Shown here piece after piece: positions 53,860 through 64,000 of a stretch of 64,000 nucleotides of DNA. The notes beneath the pieces were generated by a model. That model worked only from the letters and a program-made list of their open reading frames with translations. It did no database searches and was not told the DNA's origin. How positions within the stretch are numbered: the stretch's first letter is position 1; the number at the start of each line of letters is the position of its first letter. Source of the stretch: CAHJWH01 sp965198905 (lineage in GTDB: Bacteria; Pseudomonadota; Alphaproteobacteria; Caulobacterales; Caulobacteraceae); NCBI GenBank assembly GCA_965198905.1, contig OZ240678.1:1922001-1986000 (forward strand). Reading direction: 5' to 3'. A program made the translations under genes and the position numbers.

Positions 53860-54600
53860 CGGTTGTAATAGTTGATACAGCGCCCGAGCCCAATCCGCAG
53901 CTTCGAGCCTGTCTCGAAGGCGTGCAGGTAGGTACACTCGTACTTGAGGCTGCGCCAGAGCCGCTCGATGAACACGTTGTCCATCCAGCGGCCACGGCCG
54001 TCCATGGAGACCCGGGCGCCGGCCGCCCGGACGACCTCGACGAAGTGGGGCGAGGTGAACCGGCTCCCCTAGTCGGTGTTGAAAATTTCCGGTGCGCCAT
54101 GAGCTAAGCGAGCGCCTCCTGCAGCGCCTCGATGCAGAAGTCCGCCTCCATGGTGTTGGACAGCCGCCAGCTCAGCACCTTGCGCGTCGCCCAATCCATC
54201 ACCGCGACCAAATACAGGAAGCCACGCCGCATCGGGATGTAGGTTATGTCGGCGCACCAGACCTGATTGGGGAGTTCGACCACCATGTCGCGAAGCAAGT
54301 ACTTATAGACCCTGTGCTCAGGGTGCGGGACCGTCGTGCGCGGTGCCTGGTAGATCGCCGCCAGGCCCATCTTGGCCATGAGCCGCCGAACTCGCTTACG
54401 GCCTATAGTGTAGCCGTGCCGACAAACTGCTGATCCAGGAGCTTCATCCGCTCCAGGTTAAACGGCGTCTCGCCGGCCGGCTGATAGTAGAAGGCCGAAC
54501 GGCTAATCGACACCAGCCGGCATTGCCGCTGGATCGAGAGCCGCGGGTTCTCGGGATCGATCATCTGTCGCCTCCGGTCCAGGCTCATCGACCGGAGGCT
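53860..54600 (-). pseudogene. IS3-family orfB remnant
   Basis: The integrase-type transposase appears in pieces: SLDRRRQMIDPENPRLSIQR, GYTIGRKRVRRLMAKMGLA, QVWCADITYIPMRRGFLYLV (first catalytic Asp), HGAPEIFNTD then a TAG in place of the usual Gln, and MDNVFIERLWRSLKYECTYL (last Glu). There is a deletion near 54418, a stop at 54104-54106 with a frame change, and the nonsense codon just before 54068. The C-terminal end is lost after INYYN near 53860. Confidence 0.82.
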
Positions 54601-54868
54601 TTCGACAAAAATCCCGCTCCACTACCAGCTGGCCGATCTTGGCGTGGAGCTTCTCCACCTCGCCCTCGCGGAGCGTATCCGCCGCCTCGGCCTTGCCGGA
54701 GAAGACCCCGGCCATGCCTTCCACCGCCTGCTTCTTCCAGGCCGTAATCATCGTCGAATGTCTGCCGTGTTTGGCCCCCAGCTCCGCCACTGTCCGCTCT
54801 CCACGCAGCGCCTCCAGCGCCACCTTGGCCTTGAAATCAGCCGAATACCTCTTCCGCTTGCCCGTCAT
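54503..54868 (-). CDS. IS3-family orfA
   Basis: The 121-residue frame starts MTGKRKRYSADFKAKVALEA with a helix-turn-helix, followed by a leucine-zipper-like helix (EGEVEKLHAKIGQLVVERDF). Related orfA genes end just after ERDFLSKASGR; here a T run near 54610 seems to have lost one base, so the frame continues into orfB antisense-of-frame sequence. The IS end (TGAGGTGGTCCCGG…, on the minus strand) lies at about 54934. Confidence 0.75.
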   Translation of the reverse strand: MTGKRKRYSADFKAKVALEALRGERTVAELGAKHGRHSTMITAWKKQAVEGMAGVFSGKAEAADTLREGEVEKLHAKIGQLVVERDFCRKPPVDEPGPEATDDRSREPAALDPAAMPAGVD

Positions 54869-55057
54869 CGGGTCCGTCCTTCCTCTCGGTCGAACCCACC
54901 TTAACCACCTGTCCAGTTTACCGGGACCACCTCACCCGGTGTGGACCTCCACCCGCCCGGACCGTAACCCTGCGGTGAGGGCCGCCTTGCCGGGTTGGTG
55001 CGAGGGGCTGATGCTGCGCTCGTAAGTCGTCCTTATGAGCGCTCGTAGCTGCACAGC

Positions 55058-55408
55058 ATGGCCCAGGTGACATTGATGATGGGGCCGCAGCGGCGGCGTC
55101 GGTGGAGTGACGCGGAGCGGGTGGAGGTCTTGGAGGCGGTGTTCGCACCGGGTGCTGTGGTGGCGGACGTCGCTCGCCAGTTCGATGTGGCGACCAGCCT
55201 GATCTACAAGTGGCGGCGCGAGCATGCGGCGGAGAGCCAACCGGCTTTCCTCCCGGCCATGGTCGTCGGCTTGCCGAGCAGGACGGAGCCGCCGGGTGGG
55301 CACGGCGGCGCCATCGTGGTGCACCTCGCTGACGGCGGCCGGGTGGTCATCGACGCGGGCGCGCCGGCGACCCTGGTCAGCGCGACCTTGAAGGCGCTGA
55401 GGCGATGA
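55058..55408 (+). CDS. tnpA: IS66 TnpA
   Basis: The 116-residue protein has MGPQRRRRWSDAERVEVLE and LIYKWRREHAAESQ (helix-turn-helix type) and a C-terminal part ending in TLVSATLKALRR. Its stop overlaps the tnpB ATG (ATGA). TnpA is an accessory protein required with TnpB for IS66 transposition. Confidence 0.88.
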   Translation: MAQVTLMMGPQRRRRWSDAERVEVLEAVFAPGAVVADVARQFDVATSLIYKWRREHAAESQPAFLPAMVVGLPSRTEPPGGHGGAIVVHLADGGRVVIDAGAPATLVSATLKALRR

Positions 55409-55752
55409 TCCCGATCCCAGCGGGGGTGCGGGTGTGGATCGCGACGGGTCACACCGACATGAGGAAGGGCATGCCGGGCCTGGCGCTGCAGGTGCAGGAG
55501 GCCTTGAAGCGCGATCCGTACGGCGGCGACCTGTACGTCTTCCGGGGACGCCGCGGCGACCTGTGCAAGATCCTCTGGCGCGATGATCTGGGTGTGTCGC
55601 TCTACGCCAAGCGTCTGGAGCGCGGGCGCTTCATCTGGCCCGCCGCCGCGGAGGGCGCGATCCCGCTCTCGCCGGCGCAGATGTCCTACCTGCTCGAGGG
55701 GATCGACTGGAGGAACCCCCAGCAGAGCTGGCGCCCGCAGGCCGCCGGATAG
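55405..55752 (+). CDS. tnpB: IS66 TnpB
   Basis: The 115-residue protein is a textbook IS66 Orf2: MIPIPAGVRVWIATGHTDMR, GLALQVQEALKRDPYGG, LYVFRGRRGDL and LLEGIDWRNPQQ. It overlaps tnpA by four bases. Confidence 0.95.
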   Translation: MIPIPAGVRVWIATGHTDMRKGMPGLALQVQEALKRDPYGGDLYVFRGRRGDLCKILWRDDLGVSLYAKRLERGRFIWPAAAEGAIPLSPAQMSYLLEGIDWRNPQQSWRPQAAG

Positions 55753-55820
55753 CTGCGGCGCAGTGACTCCGGCGCTCTCCGGGGCGCCTCAAGCGCCCCG
55801 ATCCGTGCTCTACTTCCCTC

Positions 55821-57467
55821 ATGGCGGAAGGGCTTCAGCTCGGTTCGGAGGACGTCGCAGCGCTCCGCGCCGCCCTGGCCGCGGCCGAGCTCAGGGCCGA
55901 CGCCGCCGAGGCCCGCGCCAGCGTGGTGGAAGCCAAGGCCTCCTCCGACGCCGCCCTGATCGCCCACCTCAAGCTGGAGATCGCCAAGCTCAAGCGGGCG
56001 CACTTCGGCCAGACCTCCGAGCGCAGCCAGCGCCTGCTCGACCAGTACGAGCTGCAGCTGGAGGAGCTGGAAGCGTCCGCCACCCTCGACGAGCTGAAAG
56101 CGGAGATGGCCGCCGCCAAGACCTCTGCGGTCCAGGCCTTCACTCGCAGGCGCCCCTCGCGTCAGCCCTTCCCCGAGCACCTGCCGCGCGAGCGGGTGGT
56201 GATCGCCGCCCCGGCCGCCTGCCCGTGCTGCGGCGGCGGGCGGCTCTCCAAGCTCGGGGAGGACGTGACCGAGACGCTGGAGGTGGTTCCGCGCCAGTGG
56301 AAGGTGATCGCCACGGTGCGCGAGCGCTTCAGCTGCCGCGATTGCCAGACCGTAACCCAGCCGCCAGCGCCCTTCCACGTCACCGCCCGGGGCTGGGCGG
56401 GGCCGGGCCTGCTGGCGATGATCGCCTTCGAGAAGTTCGGCCAGCACCAGCCCCTAAACCGCCAGGCCGAGCGCTATGCCCGTGAGGGCGTGCCCTTGAG
56501 CCTCTCCACCCTGGCCGACCAGGTGGGCGCGATCTGCATGGCCACCCTGCCGCTCTACCGGCGCCTGGAGGCCCACGTGCTGGCGGCCGAGCGGCTGCAC
56601 GGCGACGACACAACCGTGCCGGTGCTCGCGAGCGGCAAGACCGACGTGGCGAGGATATGGGACTACGTCCGCGACGACCGCCCCTTCGGCGGAGCGGCGC
56701 CTCCGGCGGCGATCTTCTACTACTCGCGCGACCGGCGCGGCGAGCATCCCCAGGCCCATCTCGCCGCCTGGTCCGGCGTGCTGCAGGCTGACGCCTATGG
56801 AGGCTACAACAGGCTCTACGAGCCGGGCAGGCCGCCAGGCCCGGTCACCCAGGCCCTGTGCTGGAGCCATGGGCGACGTCACTTCTTCGAGCTCGCCGAC
56901 GTCGCGGAGGGCGCGCGCCGCGCCGCCCGCGGCAAGCCCGCCGTCATCTCGCCCATCGCGCTGGAGGCGGTGAGGCGCATCGACCTGATCTTCGACATCG
57001 AGCGGGAGATCAGCGGCCGCCCTGCCGCCGAACGGCTGGCTGCCCGACAGAGACACAGCCGACCGCTCGTCGAGGATCTTGAGACTTGGATGCGCGGGCA
57101 GCGCGCCCGGCTCTCCCGCCACGACCCCGTGGCCAAGGCGCTCGACTACATGCTGACCCGCTGGGCGGCGTTTACCCGCTTCCTCGACGACGGCCGGGTC
57201 TGCCTCACGAACAACGCCGCCGAGCGCGCCCTGAGAGGCCTGGCCCTCGGACGCAAGTCATGGCTGTTCTGCGGCTCAGACCGGGGCGGCCACCGGGCGG
57301 CGCAGATGTACAGCCTGATCGTCACCTGCAAGATGAACGACATCGATCCCCAGGCCTGGCTCGCCGACGTGCTCGCACGGATCGCCAGCCACCCTGCTCA
57401 CCGCCTGGACGATCTCCTGCCCTGGAACTGGAAAGGCGAGCGCGACGCCCGCCCTCAGGCCGCCTGA
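55821..57467 (+). CDS. tnpC: IS66 transposase TnpC
   Basis: The 548-residue transposase has an N-terminal coiled region (LKLEIAKLKRAHFGQTSERS), a zinc-like CPCCGGG and CRDC pair, and a DDE core: Asp in ERLHGDDTTVPVL, Asp in VLQADAYGGYNRLYEP and Glu in CLTNNAAERALRGLALG. It ends SLIVTCKMNDIDPQAWLADV followed by LPWNWKGER. No frameshifts are seen. Confidence 0.95.
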   Translation: MAEGLQLGSEDVAALRAALAAAELRADAAEARASVVEAKASSDAALIAHLKLEIAKLKRAHFGQTSERSQRLLDQYELQLEELEASATLDELKAEMAAAKTSAVQAFTRRRPSRQPFPEHLPRERVVIAAPAACPCCGGGRLSKLGEDVTETLEVVPRQWKVIATVRERFSCRDCQTVTQPPAPFHVTARGWAGPGLLAMIAFEKFGQHQPLNRQAERYAREGVPLSLSTLADQVGAICMATLPLYRRLEAHVLAAERLHGDDTTVPVLASGKTDVARIWDYVRDDRPFGGAAPPAAIFYYSRDRRGEHPQAHLAAWSGVLQADAYGGYNRLYEPGRPPGPVTQALCWSHGRRHFFELADVAEGARRAARGKPAVISPIALEAVRRIDLIFDIEREISGRPAAERLAARQRHSRPLVEDLETWMRGQRARLSRHDPVAKALDYMLTRWAAFTRFLDDGRVCLTNNAAERALRGLALGRKSWLFCGSDRGGHRAAQMYSLIVTCKMNDIDPQAWLADVLARIASHPAHRLDDLLPWNWKGERDARPQAA

Positions 57468-57679
57468 ACAGCGCGGCCGAACTCAGAGCCGCCCGCCGCG
57501 GTACTCACCGGATACGTACCCCGGACCGGTCGCTGTGGTCAAACATATCCTCGACCCTATATCCAAAAGCTCCGCGCCAAAGCACAGGAGCCTTCAGGCT
57601 CAGACCGATAATCTCAAGGTGGGGAAGAGCCTGCGATCGTCCTACGCGGTGACCTCGCGGCGATGCTGGCGTTTGCGGC

Positions 57680-57721
57680 GCACAAGAAGAAGCCCGGCGC
57701 TCCATCTCTGGAGGCCGGGCT
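57680..57721 (-). terminator. Terminator of the rRNA operon
   Basis: Reading on the minus strand, AGCCCGGC-CTCCA, a short loop, TGGAG-CGCCGGGCT (stem at 57691-57721) is followed by TTCTTCTTGTG (57680-57690). It is 30 bases downstream of the tRNA-fMet 3' end. Confidence 0.8.
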
Positions 57722-57750
57722 GTTGGGGGGCTTGCTATCACAAGAATCGT

Positions 57751-57827
<77 letters not shown>

Positions 57828-57913
57828 GGGGTGTGGTGAGTGAGGGAAGGGTCTAATCTAGGGGTGATGCACATCCACTTGGCCGTTTGGGCGGCGGATG
57901 GGGGGTTAGTAGA

Positions 57914-58028
57914 GCTGGCGGCGACCGACTCTCCCGCGCCTTGAGGCGAAGTACCATTGGCCCTGGGGGACTTAACGACCGAGTTCGGAATGGGATCGGG
58001 TGGGAACCCCCCGGCAAAGCCACCAACT
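57914..58028 (-). rRNA. rrf: 5S rRNA
   Basis: The terminal stem GTTGGTGGC / GCCGCCAGC closes a 115-base molecule. The conserved loop CCCATTCCGAACTCGG and GAGAGTCGGTCGCCGCC near the end are typical of 5S rRNA. Confidence 0.95.
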
Positions 58029-58221
58029 CAACAAACCCCCCGGCAGGGGCCGGGAGCCATAACCGAGGCTGGCCCATGCGTGGGGTGTGTGTGCATGAAG
58101 ACATCGTGTGTTGCTTACGCGTCTGACGACGCTAGCAGTGACAAGAACGGCAAGACTGGTGCAGTAACGCGTTCAGCCTTGTCAAAGTATCGGCTCCCGG
58201 GACGCCCCGGGGTTTGGATAA

Positions 58222-61022
<2,801 letters not shown>

Positions 61023-61334
61023 TTACCAAAACCGGGCGCGAGGCGCGCCGCCCATTGCCTAGGCGGCGCAACCGTGTGCGCCCAAGCTTCCCTTTGACGA
61101 GGGCGGGATCATACGTCCTACCCACGCCGTCTTGTCAGACGATGTCTTCATTCTAGATCCGCCCTGAAAGCGCTGGAGACGCCGGGCAAACCCTTCCTTC
61201 ACAATGTCACCTCGTCGCCTCCGCGTCCTACGACGCCTGAGGTTCCAAGAACCTATTCCCTAATCGATCACGAGCGTTTCAACCGCCTTAGGTCAAGCGT
61301 TTCAACCGCCTTAGGTTAAAAGCCACACGAAGTG
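61023..61334 (-). other. 16S-23S spacer between tRNA-Ala and 23S
   Basis: No gene here. Two identical 21-bp copies (AGCGTTTCAACCGCCTTAGGT, 61273-61293 and 61296-61316) repeat with a 23-bp period. A short hairpin, CCACAC-GAA-GTGTGG at 61323-61337, overlaps the encoded CCA end of tRNA-Ala and may guide processing. Confidence 0.7.
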
Positions 61335-61410
61335 TGGTGGAGCCAGACGGTTTCGAACCGACGACCTCATGCTTGCAAAGCACGCGCTCTACCAACTGAG
61401 CTATGGCCCC
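61335..61410 (-). tRNA. tRNA-Ala (TGC)
   Basis: The 76-base tRNA begins GGGGCCATAGCTCAG, has anticodon TGC in GCTTTGCAAGC, T loop TTCGAAA and encoded CCA. It is in its usual place in the spacer of an alphaproteobacterial rRNA operon. Confidence 0.97.
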
Positions 61411-61499
61411 ATAAGGCACGCTAGCGGTGGAGAGCTTCGGTCGGCGTTGATCCTCGTCGGCTTCCGCCGTCCCGGTCATGCCCGGCCCCGCATGGGGCC

Positions 61500-61577
<78 letters not shown>

Positions 61578-61784
61578 AACTTTTGCGAGGGGCGCTCGCG
61601 ATCGCATTCCAGCCAAAAGCAGGGAAGAGAAGCGCGCTTCGCGCGCCAAGCTCTCCGCATGCAGCGCGCGATCGCGGCCTGCCAGCTGGAATGAGTGTGG
61701 AAAGGGAGACGAAGACGGCGGCGTTCCGCACCTGTTTAGGTGTCTTTGAACGCGCCAATAAGTGTCGTGAGACCTTGGAGGCGC

Positions 61785-63277
<1,493 letters not shown>

Positions 63278-63564
63278 GAGTTGGTTTGACGACCCTAAAG
63301 CCATACCCAGTCCCGCTAAGGACCAGGGCGCGGCGTCTAGTTCTGCATAGTATCTTGACGAGTTCCCATAAACGCATCCACGTACAGCTCTCGCCGCCGC
63401 AGACGTTAGTCCATGGTGTCTTCAAGAGACCGCATCCGTACGTCATTCCGATTTGCACCGACTGGTTAAGCCGGGCAGCCAGAACGCCGCCGCCTGCGTG
63501 TCCCTTTCCACTTCACAATGTCAAAGAGCTACTCCCATCGATAGCACCGATGTGAGGGAGCGGC
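63278..63564 (-). promoter_or_regulatory. rRNA leader with boxA
   Basis: The transcribed leader contains GCTCTTTGACA at 63519-63529 (minus strand), close to the boxA antitermination consensus TGCTCTTTAACA that binds NusB/S10. It is followed by TTGTGAAGTGG. No gene lies here; frames seen are arginine-rich shadows. Confidence 0.6.
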
Positions 63565-63593
63565 GATCTACTGATCTCCGATCCCACTGTCAA
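63565..63593 (-). promoter_or_regulatory. rRNA operon promoter
   Basis: A perfect -35 TTGACA (63593-63588) is followed by exactly 17 bases and TAGATC (63570-63565) as the -10. It directs transcription into the leader and 16S gene. The gap to the CBS gene (63594-63761) shows nothing else I can recognise. Confidence 0.65.
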
Positions 63594-63761
63594 CCGCGAC
63601 TTTGAAGGCCGATCCCGCCGCGTCCGGACAAATCCGGCAGCGGCAAGACTATGTTTGGGCCGCCGAGACAGGCCTCAAGGTCCAAGCCGAATCAGTTGGG
63701 AGACGAGAAGATAGCTGATCGCTGCGGATGCGCAAGTCTTTTCGCTCGCCCTGCCGTAAAA

Positions 63762-64000
63762 TTAGCCGGCCGCAATGTAGGCCTTCAAGCTCTGGGCCTC
63801 CTCCACCGTTTCGGCGATCTTGGCTTTCACCAGATCGCCGATCGACACGATGCCCACCAGGCGGTCGTGGTCGCAAACCGGCAGGTGGCGGATGCGGCGG
63901 TCGGTCATGCGCGCCAGCAGCGAGTCCACCGTCTCGGTGGGTGCTGCGTAGATCACGTCGCGGGTCATGAAGGCGGAGACGGGCTGGTTCAGCGCTGCTT
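63762..64000 (-). CDS. CBS-domain protein, 5' end beyond the window
   Basis: The visible frame reads AALNQPVSAFMTRDVIYAAP into the window and continues SLLARMTDRRIRHLPVC and GIVSIGDLVKAKIAE, a typical second CBS domain. CBS pairs bind adenosine ligands. The protein ends SLKAYIAAG. The first CBS domain should lie beyond the window edge; it is a small stand-alone CBS-pair protein of the CBS/MTR type or part of a larger one. Confidence 0.88.
   Translation of the reverse strand, partial: AALNQPVSAFMTRDVIYAAPTETVDSLLARMTDRRIRHLPVCDHDRLVGIVSIGDLVKAKIAETVEEAQSLKAYIAAG

Larger units (their letters stand above)
54964..57519 (+). mobile_element. Complete IS66-family insertion sequence, 2556 bp
   Basis: The element carries tnpA, tnpB and tnpC in order. 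The imperfect inverted ends are GTAACCCTGCGGTGAG on the left and GTACGTATCCGGTGAG (complement of the right end), agreeing at GTA, T and CGGTGAG and again at CCGC-like positions, 15 of 22 bases. The 8-bp sequence CCCGGACC occurs directly outside both ends (54956-54963 and 57520-57527), matching the 8-bp target duplication known for IS66. No decay is visible, so it looks recent. Confidence 0.9.

Overview
This is a GC-rich chromosomal window from an alphaproteobacterium, most likely in the Caulobacteraceae (Caulobacter/Phenylobacterium type). The evidence is the rpsT-dnaA adjacency with several GANTC (CcrM-type) sites in the dnaA leader, a methionine synthase encoded as two separate polypeptides, an MmcB homologue, and an rRNA operon in the order 16S-tRNA-Ile-tRNA-Ala-23S-5S-tRNA-fMet. 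The assignment is an inference; the complete 16S gene in the window can settle it.

Layout. 1-7.6 kb holds core metabolism and housekeeping: fabA with the first codons of fabB, acetyl-CoA synthetase, a short-chain dehydrogenase, an SMP-30/gluconolactonase protein, rsmE, glutamate-cysteine ligase and rpsT. 7.6-12.6 kb holds dnaA with a long leader, a MOSC-domain protein, prmC and a repeat-rich DUF4167 protein. 12.6-17.6 kb carries an XdhC-type protein, an iron-sulfur photolyase, a 52-residue basic protein, a Tat-type dienelactone hydrolase, a lipocalin and mmcB. 17.7-21.2 kb is the sdhCDAB operon. 22-28 kb is a tripartite RND efflux operon. 28.4-32.7 kb is a red-light sensing module: heme oxygenase, bacteriophytochrome kinase, a stand-alone receiver and a receiver-HWE kinase.

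32.7-38.7 kb is a methionine/one-carbon operon (metF, metH N-terminal half, three interposed small genes including a PIN-domain protein, metH C-terminal half), with a near-perfect 20-bp palindrome upstream of metF. 39.4-48.1 kb holds two divergent groups of acyl-CoA and alcohol/aldehyde genes: acyl-CoA dehydrogenase, APH-like kinase, SDR and quinone oxidoreductase on the minus strand; alcohol dehydrogenase, thioesterase, thiolase and aldehyde dehydrogenase on the plus strand. This set is consistent with catabolism of hydroxy- or branched acids or alcohols. 48.1-50.5 kb carries an ELM1-like protein, greA and small conserved proteins.

50.5-57.5 kb is a graveyard of mobile DNA: a doubly frameshifted DUF4142 gene, a decayed IS66-type element, a second IS66 tnpA, Tn3-type resolvase and transposase remnants, a broken IS3-type element, and finally an apparently complete IS66-family element bounded by an 8-bp target duplication. 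It abuts the 3' end of the rRNA operon (57.7-63.6 kb, minus strand). The window ends inside a CBS-domain gene.

The strongest candidates for something unusual are the gene triplet inserted between the two metH halves, the palindromic operator at metF, the four-gene phytochrome module, and the kinase/acyl-CoA dehydrogenase cluster. I did not find a CRISPR array, a prophage or a recognisable defence island.
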